A DNA stretch of 64,000 bases, taken from positions 186,001 to 250,000 of the forward strand of contig JASVEC010000032.1 of the NCBI GenBank assembly GCA_030770535.1, in the 5' to 3' direction. The notes below the pieces were generated by a model that was not told the origin of the DNA, searched no databases, and was given only the letters and a program-made list of their open reading frames with translations. This DNA comes from Batkoa obscura (Eukaryota; Entomophthoromycota; Entomophthoromycetes; Entomophthorales; Batkoaceae). The translations under genes and the position numbers were made by a program. Of this stretch, positions 36,560 to 49,674 are shown piece by piece (position 1 is the stretch's first letter; every line of letters begins with the position of its first letter).

Positions 36560-37613
36560 ACATCATTTAAAAGCAATTAGATAAATTAAAATATAATCAA
36601 CGGTATCTACTAACCAAAAATGAATTAGCCAAGAAAATAGTAACTAAAGGGTAAACTCAATAATCTTACAAATAGATATTTTATTTTGATTACTAACATT
36701 GTATTATTTTATAGAATTTCTACTCGATCAAATTTAGAGCAATTAAATTTAATATTAAAATCTAAAAATATAGCACAAAAACACCAAACTAAGTAAACTC
36801 TTTATTCTTCTACTATCTTCGCACTAACACTTCCTTTTTTATTTGTTTTTAGCTCTTCTTTTTCAGCCTTAGCCTTAGATTGTGAAATGGTAGGTAGTGG
36901 AAATAAAGGTCAATGTCAAGAATTAGCACGAGTAACAATAGTCAATTATAGTGGTAAAATAGTATTAGATACTTTTGTTAAAAGTGAAAATGAAATTACA
37001 GATTATCGATATCAAATAACAGGAATTAAAAAAAAAGATTTGATCAATGGTGAGTTAGAATTGATAGCTAGAATTTTTCTTTTAAATGAGTGTTTAGCAT
37101 TGTTGAAGTTGAATTGTTGATTAGTAGTGCTAATAACTTTTTTTATTTTAGCACCATCAAAAAAGCAAATATCAGATAAAGTTCAAAGTTTAATAAAAAA
37201 CAAAATATTAGTTGGGCATGGTTTGGATAATGATTTGGAGGTAAACTTTTACTCAAATACCATGCAATCAATTTAAATTTTAGAATATTTATTTATTTTT
37301 TTTATTAAATAGTGTTTAAACCTAACACATAGTCCCGATCTATTACGAGATACTTTAAAAGATATTAATTTATTAAAATTAAATAATAATATTAATACTT
37401 CTTTAAAACAATTATTATTTAGTTTTTATAATATTGTTATACAACAAAGTGTACATTCTTCGGTAATTAGCTTCTATTATTGTATTATTCCTATTTTAAT
37501 GTTGATTGTAGATAGAAGATGCTTTATCCTCTATGATAATCTATCGAAAATTACAACATTTAGATCCTATATTACTCTCTACTTTAACCTCAAATATATT
37601 AAAAGATAAATAA
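36560..37613 (+). CDS. Second REX4-like DEDDh exonuclease, multi-exon (5' end uncertain)
   Basis: RNA exonuclease relative of the gene at 29.1-30.2 kb. From about 36560 I read an exon with YNQRYLLTKNELAKKI (compare [14 protein letters not shown] of the other gene), one with LEQLNLILKSKNIAQKHQ, then the catalytic exon from about 36865: LALDCEMVGSGNKGQ, LARVTIVNYSGKIVLDTF, ITDYRYQITGIKKKDL. Later exons give ILVGHGLDNDLE (Exo II) and HSSIEDALSSMIIYRKLQHL (Exo III), ending at the TAA 37611-37613. All five DEDDh residues are present, so it is probably active. I cannot place the first exon or start codon. It is clearly diverged from the tandem pair, so it is an older paralogue; one of the two may be the true Rex4. 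Confidence 0.7.
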
Positions 37614-37706
37614 TAAAAGAACAAAAAACTTGAAATTATAAAAAAGTATTATTTTTTATAATATGTGACTATATTCATTTATAATATTTAAAAAATCTCT
37701 TATTGC

Positions 37707-39369
37707 TTAAGCATACAATATACGCATGGTATTAGTATTACCTAAGCCACCACGCCAACCTTGTAAACAGATAACAGTGCTACCTTTTTTGATACATCCT
37801 AATTCAATCCCTTTACTAATACCCCACTGAATTCGATTTTCAACATCTTGTTGCCAGACTTCTCCAGTATTGTCTTGAATGGATGGTTTAGGAGTTTCAT
37901 ATAAAAATGGATAACATCCACGATAAAGATGCACTTGTCTAGAAGTAGCTGGATCTCTAGTAATAGTAATGATAGGCACTCTAGGACGATATTTAGCTAC
38001 TAATCGAGCACTGGTACCAGATGTAGTAAGTACTAAAATGGCACTACAGTTTTTATCAAAGGAAGCGTTGACGGCAGATGAACAAGTGGCATCAGCAATC
38101 GAATGAGAGTTATTAGATAATTCTCGTAATTCATTAAATAAAGTAGTATAACTAATAACGGATTCAGCGAGTGCGGTAACATGATGCATCATATCTACAG
38201 ATTCAATAGGATAACTACCTTTGGCAGTCTCACCAGATAACATAACACAGTCAGCCCCATCTAAAATAGCATTAGCTACGTCCGATACTTCAGCACGTGT
38301 TGGACGTGGATTATTAGTCATAGATTCTAACATTTGAGTAGCACAGATGACTGGTTTACCAGCTATATTACAACGAGCAATCATGGATTTTTGTGCAATA
38401 AATACTCTACTTGGTGGTATTTCAATACCTAGATCACCTCGTGCTACCATCACACCATCCGTCTCCTTTAATATTTCATCAAAATTATTGACCCCTTGCT
38501 GATTCTCAATTTTAGCTATAATTTTAATATGTTTACCTTTTTCTCCTAATACTTCACGGATATGTAAAATATCTTGACCAGTACGAATAAATGAAGCAAA
38601 GACCATGTCTACTCCTTGTTCCACACCAAATTTTAAATCATTTTTATCTTTTTCAGATAAGGCTGGTAAATCCACATCGGTACCTGGTAAATTAACTCCT
38701 TTTCTACTAGCTAATTTACCATTGTTTAATGCTTTAGCACGTACTTCATCGTCTTCAATAGCTAATACTTCAAATGAAAGTATACCATCATCTACATAAA
38801 TAATTTTGCCAACTTGTAATACTTTGACAATATTTTTATAATCAACATAATAACGTTCAATGGTAGAAGCTTCTTTATATTCATCACGTGTAGTAAATAA
38901 TATTTCTTGCCCTGCCATGATTGGGATCTCTTGATCATTTAACATTAAACCAGTACGAATTTCGGGTCCTTTGGTATCTAAGGCAATAGCTACACAACGT
39001 CCTGGATGTAATTTTTCACTGCTACGTACGTTTTGAATTACACTAGCATGGTACTATGTATTGGGAAAATATTGGGTTTAATACACTGTTATTAAAAGTA
39101 TAGATTATTTAGATTACCTCATAAGAACCATGAGAAAAATTCATTCGAGCAATATTCATACCAGCATCTCTCAATTTACTAATCATTTCAACATTGTTAG
39201 TTTTAGGACCTATCATAGAAAAAAATAAAATTATGAGTTATTATAGCTTTAAGCTAAATTATAATGAAAAAATATTACCTATGGTACAAATAATTGAAGA
39301 TTTGCGAGTGTTTTCAGGTTGAATATTATAATTTAGTTGATTAATCCAACTTAATGATGAGGAGGCCAT
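37707..39369 (-). CDS. pyk1: Pyruvate kinase, three exons
   Basis: Converts phosphoenolpyruvate and ADP to pyruvate and ATP in cytosolic glycolysis. Exons on the minus strand: 39279-39369 ([14 protein letters not shown]...SSIICTIG), 39118-39209 ([31 protein letters not shown]) and 37707-39053, together 509 residues, the usual size. Signatures: the N-terminal TIGPKT and [11 protein letters not shown] motifs, [63 protein letters not shown], and the effector-domain [20 protein letters not shown]. Intron edges are GT/AG and in phase. It lies just downstream of, and converges with, the exonuclease gene (94 bp apart). Confidence 0.97.
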
Positions 39370-40320
39370 TTTTTTTCAATTGATTTAATAATTTATTTTT
39401 TATTTTAAAAAAAAAATCAAAGTAAAGGAATAGGTTTCTGTTTTTATATTCTCCTTTTCAATTTTTTTTTAAAACATTAGCTATGTAATAATTCTCACGC
39501 TATCAAATTTTGAAAAATTTCTCATCTTTATCTAATTAAGAACTAATCAAAACTTACTGAAGATAAGTATGAAATCTTTAGCTCATGTTACCACTCTTTA
39601 ATTGGTAAACCCCTTTAAATCCTCAACTTTTAAACAACTTTTTGTTTCTTTATAATGAAATTTGTTACTAACTATTAATAAAATTTAAAAATTTAAAAAA
39701 TTTTCATCATTAAAGTTTTGAGCCAATTAAAATTCAGTTGTGCTATCTATTACCTATTCAAAAATGATAATGTGATTATGAATGATTTATGATTATCAAT
39801 TCTTCATTTATGTTAATATGTTGATTTATTTAATAGATAAGATAATAAAATTCATTTCATTCTAAAAAATAAACTTACAAATTTATTAATAAATAGTAAA
39901 TATTATAATAGTATTACTATCAAAACAATAATTATAACAAAAATGATCCAATTTAAAACGTTACATGATGTTTCTACTAATCTGTTACTTCAAAATCGAC
40001 TTTTGTTTTTATCTAATGTAAAATCCTAAGAATATTGGACTGCAATAATCGAATTCTTTTTAGGTAAAAATATAATGAATTTTTAGTATTCAATAGGTCC
40101 TACTGCTGCAACCATTAACTTTTTACTTTTTTAGTAAAAAAAGTAAAATACATGATTCTATATTTTTTGAGCCAGAAATTCACCAATTTAAAACTAAAAT
40201 TGACATTCTCTATCAAAAAGAACTTTTATACTAAAAAAGGTTGACCAATTCAAAAACTTCTAAAAACTGAATTTTTCACTTATTTCTAATTCCAGCCCCA
40301 TCAATTCAATTACAAAAAAA
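39370..40320. other. Divergent intergenic region
   Basis: 950 bp between the pyruvate kinase start (minus) and the IPI3-like start (plus). A/T-rich; presumably holds both promoters. No specific site recognised. Confidence 0.5.
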
Positions 40321-41287
40321 ATGGAACAGACAATCCTTATCACGAGTACTGAAGATAGCTTCATCCTTGGGATTGATTTAATCAACCAACGTGATCAATT
40401 AAACCTTAAAGGTAATAATCATCAATCCATATCTCTCAATAGCAATGAATTATATCATCAAAGATTATCCATCTCCACACTCAATTCTTCCACTTCCAAT
40501 TATCCTTACAATTATGTAATCCTAAGTTTGCAACAAGATCGACCACTTTTAAATATCTATGGGATTGATAAGGACACCACATATCTAAAATTTCCGTTAG
40601 TTGAGAAAATGTGTAGCGTTGAAGTAATGAATTCCAATAATTGCTCGTATTGTATTATGGGTAGTGTATCTGGAAAGATTTATATTTGGGATTTAAATTC
40701 TGGTGTGTTAAAACAAGTTTTTGAAGCTCATTACAAGCCAGTGAATGTATTGAAATTTGATAAGGATAATACTTGTTTAATATCAGCAAGTGAAGATGCG
40801 AGTGTTAATGTCTGGAGAATAGCAGAGTAACTATTTTTTAATTTTATAATGATGAATGAAATCTAAAGTCATAATTAATTATAATAATAGATTATTTAAT
40901 CCTAAAAATTCAAGCGTAATTAAACCATTACATCGATGGACAGATCACAGTTTATTAATTACAGATGTTGTTATTAGTTGTTATAATCAACGAACTAAGG
41001 TTATCACATGTTCCAAAGATCAAAGTGTTAATATTTATGATCTAGCTACAGGCCAATTATTAACTACTTTTTTATTATCAACTGCAATTAATTGTATTTG
41101 TTTAGATAAAAAACAAACTACTATTTTTATAGGTGGGGAAGATGGTAATGTTTATAAGTTGGAATTGTATGAAAATAAATATAGAGAAGAAAATATAGAG
41201 AAAAGTAATAGAATGGATCAAAAAGTGATTTCTATTGAAGGGAATAATGAAATGAATCAACATATTATTAAAGGGAATGGGTAAGTT

Positions 41288-41320
<33 letters not shown>

Positions 41321-41949
41321 TCTTTAATAGAAATAGTATCGTTAAAATTCAATATGATTTAACGGGAAGTAAACTGATCATTGGGGATATTAAAGGATTA
41401 ATAACAATTATAGATATTCAATCTTTACAGATTATTCAACAATATGATAAATTAAATGGAAGTATAACTTCATTAAATTTAATTGCTACTAACGATCAAT
41501 TTCATACTAATGAATTTAGTAATAATAAAAATAATTTGATTAGTTTTTTAAGTTCATTCCAAAGAACTTTAGATAAAGAAGGAGATCAACAACTAAAATG
41601 GTTTTGTAATCAACTAAATGAAGAAAAAGAGCTTGATGATGTAAACATGGGATATAACGGATTCTTTAATAAAAGTGTAATGAATGAAATTGAAGTAAGT
41701 TTTTAATTATTTTCAATTACTTTTCTTGATAGTTTAATACTTATTTATTTATAGGAAAACGGAGATAAATTTGAATATAATACTAATACTACAATATTAA
41801 AAGAGAATAATATTTTAGATAATAATAATGAAAAAACACAATTACTAGAAAAAGATGTTATAAATTTATATCAATCTTATCAACAACAAAAACAAATTAA
41901 TTCTTCTTTATATGATTTATTATTAAATAAAAATAATAATAGTCAATAG
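40321..41949 (+). CDS. ipi3: WD40 protein of the Rix1 complex (Ipi3/WDR18-like), four exons
   Basis: Part of the complex that processes ITS2 and releases Rea1-dependent pre-60S particles in the nucleus. Exons: 40321-40826, 40891-41280, 41331-41694, 41755-41949; 484 residues. Evidence: GSVSGKIYIWDLNSGVL, AHYKPVNVLKFD and ISASEDASVNVWRI fit the Ipi3 repeat (GSTESGKLYIWELNSGIL in yeast), then PLHRWTDHSLLITDVV and TCSKDQSVNIYDLATGQLL for the next blades. The last exon is Asn-rich with QSYQQQKQINSSLYDLLL near the end. The exon 1/2 junction was set by frame (GCAGA joined to ATTATTTAAT). Intron 2 carries an (ATA)n run (41290-41321). The match is to family pattern, so Ipi3 is probable, not certain. 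Confidence 0.75.
41290..41321 (+). repeat. (ATA)n microsatellite inside an intron
   Basis: About ten ATA units in intron 2 of the IPI3-like gene, ending close to the 3' splice site. Confidence 0.9.
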
Positions 41950-42230
41950 ATAGAATAAGCTAATCAATTATTAATAAATATATATTATAGAATGAATAAA
42001 AATAAAATTAAGTAAAGTATTTTATTATATTAAATTTTGAATTTTTATAATTTTATAATTTATACTACTAAAAAAGTCAATTCAATGCTAAATTTAATGA
42101 ATTTCAACTGCATTTAAAACTGAATTATTATTTATTTTTGAACCACTAATTAATTCATCCACATAAATTTCTAAAAGTTGTTAAAAAATCAACAAATGTC
42201 TTGTCAATTCATCTTTAATTTACCAACGCC

Positions 42231-43556
42231 ATGGAACTCCCAACCAAAGGATACAATTGTATCCGTTATGAAAATAAACTCTTAATAATCGGTGGTTTAC
42301 TTAATGATCATACCTTCTCCGATACTATTTATGAATACGATATTAAAAGTGAAACCATTTCTATCCTCTCCATTCCTAATTCCGATTTAAAACTAGCTTA
42401 TAATCAATCTGTTTATTATAATGAACATATTTACATCTTCGGTGGGTTTGTCAATTCAATAGGAGAATATAATGATCAAATAATAGAATTTAGTTTTACA
42501 CAAGGATTTAGAGTAATAGAGTTCAGATATGAGGAAGAAAAAGAAGAGGGAGAGGTGGAGGTGGAAATACAAGAAGAAGAGTCTGGATGTTTAAAAAATA
42601 ATTACAATAACCCTAACTCAACAGATGATATACAAGATTTAGAAAGCGAAAGTACCATTGCGGAATCGGAAGAGCTTCAATATTCAAAACCAAGTATATT
42701 AACTCGACTTGGACAAACTTGTGTTCATGATTCTTATAACGTTTATTTATTTGGAGGTTATTTTAACACTCAATATTATAACGATTTGATTTACATCAAT
42801 TTAAAGCAACAAGTTTATAAAAAAATCGAATTAATAGATTATATACCAAAAGAAAGAGTTTATTGTAGTTTATTATTAAGTTTAGAAAAAGAGTTGTTTT
42901 TATTTGGTGGTTATAATGGAAAATGTTGTTATAATGATTTATGGTGTATTAATTTAATAACAAAAAAAGCAACTATTATTGGACTTGATTGTAATGATAA
43001 ACTCAATAACGAAAAAAGTGGAGGAGAGGGCATTAACAGACCTAAACAAAGATACAGTCATCAAATGTTTCACTTAAATAATGAAATTTATATATTAGGT
43101 GGAAAAGATAATAACAATAATGCTTTAAATGACTTATGGAAATTTAATGGTAAATATTGGGAGCTAGTAACAAATCAACTATTAGCTGAACTAAATGGTC
43201 TATTTGATTTTAGTATTTACTTAATTAATCAAAATAAACAAATGTTGTTAGTTTATCAATTATATCAGGAGGAAAATTATGTATTTACTATATCAGTTAT
43301 TCAGTTAAATGAGAGTATTGAAAATGAAGTGGAAAATAAGAAGAATAAAGATGAGATGACAATGAGTAATAATAGTATCATTGTTAATAATAATTTACAT
43401 AGTAGTAAACCAAGTTATCAATTTGAAGATAGTAATCAATTTAGTCCCATTAACGGTTATCATTTTAATAGTCAATATACAGTTAGTAGTAATAATACTA
43501 GTAATTATAGTCAATATACTAATAATCATATCAATAAGAGTAATAGCCATCAATTA

Positions 43557-43632
<76 letters not shown>

Positions 43633-44624
43633 GTCTCAATTTAAATCCACTAATAGTTAGTGCAACAAATAGTATTAATCCACGGCTACCTTATATGAAT
43701 TTAATTAATAGTAGTGAAATATTAGATTCTAGAAGTTTTGGTGGCTCTAATAATAAATACAATTCTATTAGTTTACAAGATAAAACAGAAAGTCTAATCA
43801 ACACTACTATTAGTAATCTAGAACCCTCTTTTGATTTTTCAACTAATACTGCTACTATTAGTGATAATGATAATTCAAGTATAAATGTGAAACAATTTAA
43901 CGAAATGAAGAAATTAATTAAAGAGTTACCAAACCTTATTTTGAAGGATTTTAAGTATTTAAATCAATGTTATGAATTGAATTTACAAGATTTAGTTTAT
44001 TTAAAAACACGATTGTTATTATTAGTTAAAAATGGAGAGGTTAATGAACAAGTTAGTAAATTAGATAATAAAATTGAAGAATTAGAATATCAATTAATTC
44101 AATTAAGAGCTAGTAATTATCAATTAGAACAAAGTAATTTGTATTATAAAGCATTAGCGAGTAAGTTCAATGAAGATATTAAAAAAAGAGATTTAAATAA
44201 AATAGAAAGTAAGCGAAAAGATGGAAGAGAAATGGAAAATGAACTAAGAGAAAAAGATTTGTTAATTGATTATTTGTTATTTATAAATCATCAACAAAAT
44301 CAACAAAATATTAAATTCAAATTAAGAAATCAAATATTAACTTCCAATTTAGCTTCAATTACAAATAATCAATTTACTAATTTAGGCTTTAAAGAAGACG
44401 TTATTGGTATCAATTTGTTAAAAAACCCAATTCTAAAATTTTTGACTAATCAAGAAATTTTTAATGCTTTTCATTTAAATTTTTTAAACAAAAAAGAATA
44501 CAATAATCACCACCAACATCAACATAATAATAGTAATAATAATAATAATAAAATCAATAGCAATGTTGAATTAAATAGCATCAATTTATTAAATAAATTT
44601 AATCAAAAACACAATATTAATTAA
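42231..44624 (+). CDS. Kelch-repeat protein with long asparagine run and coiled coil
   Basis: 797 residues, no introns. The N-terminal half has kelch blades: LLIIGGLLNDHTFSDTIYEY, IYIFGGFVNSIGEYNDQI, VYLFGGYFNTQYYNDLIYIN, LFLFGGYNGKCCYNDLWCIN and IYILGGKDNNNNALNDLWKF, the usual beta-propeller pattern for protein-protein contacts. An acidic insert (EEEKEEGEVEVE) breaks it near residue 100-140. After a Ser/Asn-rich linker comes a run of about 25 Asn (43556-43631), encoded by AAT repeats. Residues ~560-700 are likely coiled coil (LDNKIEELEYQLIQLRASN, ENELREKDLLIDYL). The tail is His/Asn-rich. Fungal proteins of this layout (for example Tea1-type) often act at cell ends or on the cytoskeleton, but I cannot assign this one. 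Confidence 0.8.
43556..43631 (+). repeat. (AAT)n coding microsatellite
   Basis: About 25 AAT units encoding polyasparagine in the kelch protein; likely variable in length between strains. Confidence 0.95.
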
Positions 44625-44702
44625 ATAAATAATATATTACTTCATTTTCATTCCATTTTATTGGTATATAAATAATACATTAAGATACTTTAACATCAAT
44701 AT

Positions 44703-47640
44703 TTATCTAATTCTTTTATAAACAGGTGGTTTATCATTATTACTTATAGATTCATAATCACTTCTAGTAGAGGTATTTCTAGGCTTAAAATCATTTTTGA
44801 TTGTGGTGTTCTCTATAGCAACGGGTTTATAAGCTATATTTCTCAACTCACATTGATCTTTTGATCTATTACTACTACTTAACATCATATTTCTTGTCAT
44901 GTTAACTGAGTTATCTATTCTTCAAATAATAAATGTATGGAGATGTATTTTTGTGTTTAAGAATTCTACTAGCAATTTTTCCACTCAAATGGTGCTTAAA
45001 AGATGGAAGAGGTAATGAAACCAAAAAAACACACATATATAAATAAAATTAAATAACAATTTAACCTCTAGTCAATGAAATTTGATCTCCTTCTTTTGAT
45101 TGGGTGTCTATTTAATATTTTACTAATATCATATTATCATGTTATCGTGTTTAATATTACCTCTTCTTTGGTGACTTTCAATATTTATATCTTTTAATCG
45201 ATTACTATTACTAGATATTGAACTTCCTCTTTCATTAATCGAATTGTTTGTTTTTAAATAATATCAATAAATAAATATAAAATAAATTAAAAATTTAGCT
45301 TATTTTTAGTCAATAGATTTTGAGCTTTTTGCCTTGGCCGAGCATCTATTTAACATAACTTATTATATGATTATACGATTATGTTTGATAGTTACCAGTT
45401 CGTTTATAATTTCGAAGTTCTTTATTTCCTTCTCATTTTTTACTCATTCTCATATCTAAAACTAAAAAATAACTGATTCATAATATCTATTTTATACTTA
45501 CCATTATTTATTATTATACCTTCATCTTCTATAAAATAATCAACACTAGCAGTGATAATAAAAAACCAAACTTGATTGAAGATAAATACTATGCAGGATG
45601 AGTATTGTTATCTGTAGCGTTTTTATTTAAGCTTGTCTTGACTTTGATATCAACAATTTTACTCGCACATTTATTTAATATTTCTTGAATAACATAATTA
45701 TTGTCTTTGAATTCGTTTCTATTAAGTACTTTGAATTCTTTTGGTATTATTTGAAAGTATTTTTCGTTTTATAACCAGCATTGATAATAAACTGGTGGTT
45801 TATATTGTTATTATTTTCTATTTAAATTTTCTTGATAACTTCGATATTCATCTCCTTTCTGTTATCCTCACTTTGAATCTGTCTAGCTTTGTCGATACTA
45901 TATACCGCAATAAGCTCGCGTCTTTTGGCTCTTCTAACACTATTAGACCTTTGTTTTTATTTGGACCATTATTATCAAAGTAGTATTTTTTTAAATCTAG
46001 ATACATGCTTTAATAAATTCTTTTTCTCCTTTTTTCAACTTTTCTTCTGGGTTATGCTCTGAAGTCATTTGACGCATAAAATCATCCCAAATAACTAGCA
46101 ACAATTTTTTATTTTTATTTATTGGCTTTATAGAAAATCTTGCTTTTGAGACTGTGAAGTTTTTAATTCCATAACAGAACTTCGATATTTCATTATCATA
46201 TATGCTATATGATTTACGTCTCGAAGCCAATAAACCACCACAGCGTAAATAAACAATACTTTCATCAGTAGTTACCACTGGTTTATGACTAGAAGAAGGT
46301 GCTTGATTACTCCTTTTACTTTTACTTCCTAATAATAAAAAATAAAAAATAATAAAATAAATGAAATAGAAGAGCCATTACTTTTATCTGATTCAAACTC
46401 AAATATATTACTATTGTCAAAGTCTAAATGACTAGGAGAGAAGGAATCTTCAAGTATCCTCTTTTCATATTCAGTGCTATTAATACCAATACAAAACTTT
46501 CCTTCTGATGGCAAACTCGTTTTTTTGCTATTTTCCTCTCTATTATTACTACAATAAGAATCCCTTGATCACACAATTAGATTAAAAAGAAAGTAAAAAA
46601 TATTATCAATGCTTTATTTTCGATTTGGTCTTTATTTTGACCCCTATAATTTCATGATTTATGAATTCATCAGATCTTGAGCTAGAGCTATTTTAGTAAC
46701 CTTGAATAAGGCTTGAATGATTATCGATGTTTTTTATTGAGCCTCTGTTTATACTATGCCTAATACTTAAACTACTTCCTTGATTTTCTGTGAGTAGTGC
46801 GCTATTAATGATTTATTAGTTAAAATTGAATAACCTCGATTGATTATAGTATCTTCTTCACTTGGTGTTATCTCTTCTTGAGGCGGAGATTGATCTTTTA
46901 TTTCAGTTGCTTCAGCTGCTATATCTTTATCTTTTAATACAAATAAATCCTGGGCGTCGTTAACTGCCTTAATTGAAGTGATTTAGATTTCTAATGAATA
47001 ATGGATATTTAGGTTTTCTGGGTCACTTTTATCAAGCACAGCGCCATTAAAGAGTGGTTGAAACGTTTAGTGAATGTCGTACTGATTTGATTCAGATGCT
47101 ACTCCAGAATTTTGTAAAGGTATATTGTCTATTTATAAGCTTTGCTGAAGTTGAAGACCACTATAGGCTTTAATAAATTAACTGAAATTTATTGATTTGA
47201 AATTCCTTGCCTAGTAACTTATTGTAAGTACCATTGATAAGTGCTTCATTTTCAACATTTTGAGGAACAATTCCTGATTTTTTTTCAGTAACACTATCTA
47301 AAAAAATCAGGTAAATATTTTATTAATTTAATATCTTACATATATTTTCTTTTAACTTGGTTATACTCTTGACTATCTTTTGTCTTTTTTTCAGAAGAAC
47401 TTATATTAAATTCTTCTTTTAGTGATTCATTATTTAAATCTAAAAGTATACTCCTGTCTACGTCGTTTTCTATAAATGATTAATACATCATTTAGATTAA
47501 TTATATTGTTGCCTTTAAAAAAACTTAAGAGATTGACAGTTTCCAAGTTAAATCCATTGAATGTTTGACTTATTCAGCTGCAAACTTTATCGATTGACCG
47601 TTTAGAAATATCAGACCCTTCGATATTTTACTAGTTTATT
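44703..47640 (-). pseudogene. Unidentified multi-exon gene with repetitive Ser/Asn/Arg-rich exons, possibly decayed
   Basis: Several stretches on the minus strand look coding and are bounded by GT/AG signals. Examples: 47250-47310 (NVENEALINGTYNKLLGKEF), 46840-46990 (QDLFVLKDKDIAAEATEIKD), 46329-46560 (FCIGINSTEYEKRILEDS), 45997-46310 (SIVYLRCGGLLASRRKS, then FCYGIKNFTVSKARFSIKPI and KKLLLVIWDDFMRQM), 45600-45740 (YVIQEILNKCASKIVDIKV), and 44703-44900 (CELRNIAYKPVAIENT). Short exons with NRGSIKNID / ERGSSISSNSNRLKDI / ELRNYKRTG motifs recur, suggesting internal exon duplication. At least one candidate exon (47010-47130) has an internal stop and the junctions do not all work. A MITE sits inside an intron-like gap at 44938-45035. 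I do not recognise the protein; it could be a real gene with many tiny exons or a decaying one. Confidence 0.4.
44938..45035 (+). mobile_element. MITE copy 14
   Basis: TGGAGATGT start and ACACACA end, each next to TA; core CTCAAATGGTGCTTAAAA. Confidence 0.85.
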
Positions 47641-49674
47641 GAAATAAAACTAAACAAAAACAAATGATTTTAATTCTCAAATAAGTTTAACTTATCAAAT
47701 TTAAATGAGAAGTCAAATGCATTTCTGTAAAGATATTGTAAATGGAATACAAATTATGATGTTAAGTTTTTTGTAACTGAGATCAATTAACTGAAAAATA
47801 GCTAAAGTAGCATAAAATAAAATCACAAATAATAATAGAGCTTATAATGTAAGTAGCTAACTTTACTTTATCAAATAACAGCTAAAAAAACTCATTATTA
47901 TATGACACTTTAATCTAAAGTATCATATAAACTTGAGTTTAAATTTAAAGACGAAAGAGGCAGAGACTTAGCGTCAAATCAACTATATAATGCTAATGCA
48001 TATAAAATTGAGGGCTTCAGACTATCATATGGGGATGCATTTTTATGTTTAAGAATTTTACCAACAAATTTTCCACTCAAATAGCGCTTAAAAAGTGGAA
48101 AAAATAATGAAGTCAAAAAAAACACTCCCATATCTTTAAAAACTTTCTATTTGATGTTATTACGTATTGGGCACAAACTAAATATATAAAATTGAAAAAA
48201 AATTGAGATATGGATTTATGTTTATAGAAAGGTTGCTATATATATTTAATAGTTAAAAGTTTATTATAATCACCTTGAGTATGCTAAGGTATTTTATATC
48301 TTAGATGACAAAGTTCGGATCAATTGTTTCAATAAAAACAAAACCCTATAAACAATAATCGATATATGAATAATATTGAATTTTTTAATGACATTTTGAT
48401 ACATTTAAAAATACCAAATAACTTAATGGCGTAAAGTATATAAGCTAATAAACCCATATACATCATTGTTATTTCTTAATTGTTAGTTAATGATAATATT
48501 TTATTTGAGTGTTTCTATTTTGATTCCAATTTTAAAAAAAATTAATATTATAATTTGCGAGTGCTTTTCTTAATTTAATATACCCAAGCTATACGCTACT
48601 TAAACTATAAGCATACTATGTATAAAATTCTTTACAATATATATAATTTAAATTTAAAGCTACAGGAGTAAAAATAACTTGTAGAAGTTTTTCAAGACAA
48701 TGAATTATAAATTTACAAAGAGAGTACTTAATACAAAAGAAATAAAAGTTTAGGAACTAGTAAAGTGATAGATTTAAGATTATAATATAAAATATAATTG
48801 AAATGTATGCTAAGTTAAAATTTAATTTTTAAAAAATAAAATAAATAGTTAAGGATATAAAGTTTTATGGGTTTCAACGAAAGGATAGTAATATAAATAA
48901 GCTTTCAATGACCAAAGTCAAAGTGGCGGATCTGTGGGTGAAAAATAAGAAATTGCAAATTTTATGCAAAAATAAAATTTACTATATTTGTATATATGTT
49001 TTAATTCGAATTTGAAAACCTTTATTTTAAAGGTTAAATGAAATCTACAATTACATTAACTTAGTCTTATATTATGGTTTATTTATTTGTACCATCTGGT
49101 TGGTTGTGTATAAAATAAACTCACACTGAATTTTTTAATAAGTGGATGCAAATAAAAATAATAGTATATTAAATCTAAATACAAATAACATATAATAACA
49201 AGCGGAAATCTAAGGAATGAGTAATAAATTGAATACAAAGTAGGCATTTTTAATAATAAGCGAAAATAAATAAAATAATGAAAGTTAAAGTATAAATATG
49301 GATGATTGGTTCTAAATTATATTATAGCCTCGGAAATAACCATCTGATTGATTTTAATTTTGATTTTGTTCTTTTAATATAAGATTGTATTAATTAAACC
49401 TATTATATAATGCACGATGATATAATAATACCTTAAATATAGTAATAATATATATGAATATAATATATTAATGAAAAATGACATTCAGTACAATAAATTA
49501 ACTTAATAAAGTGGGTATTTTGTTAATATTGAGGGTTGCACTTATGATATATATTATCATTCAAATAAAGACAATAAAGAATCAAAATCAAAAGAATTAA
49601 AAAAAGAAAATATATAAAAGAAACAAGAATTCAGGATCCATTAAAAATCAATAATCTGTTTTGACAAATATTTT
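47641..49674. other. AT-rich spacer with one MITE
   Basis: 2 kb without a recognisable gene. Contains MITE copy 15 (48030-48130). The last part must carry the chitinase promoter. Confidence 0.6.
48030..48130 (+). mobile_element. MITE copy 15
   Basis: TGGGGATGC start and ACTCCCA end with TA on both sides; core CTCAAATAGCGCTTAAAA. Confidence 0.9.

Larger units (their letters stand above)
32154..36560. other. Repeat-rich spacer
   Basis: 4.4 kb without an intact gene. Contains five MITE copies (32.7, 33.66, 33.99, 34.93, 35.95 kb) and a nest of three LTR-like elements (34340-35539). The rest is extremely A/T-rich. Confidence 0.65.
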
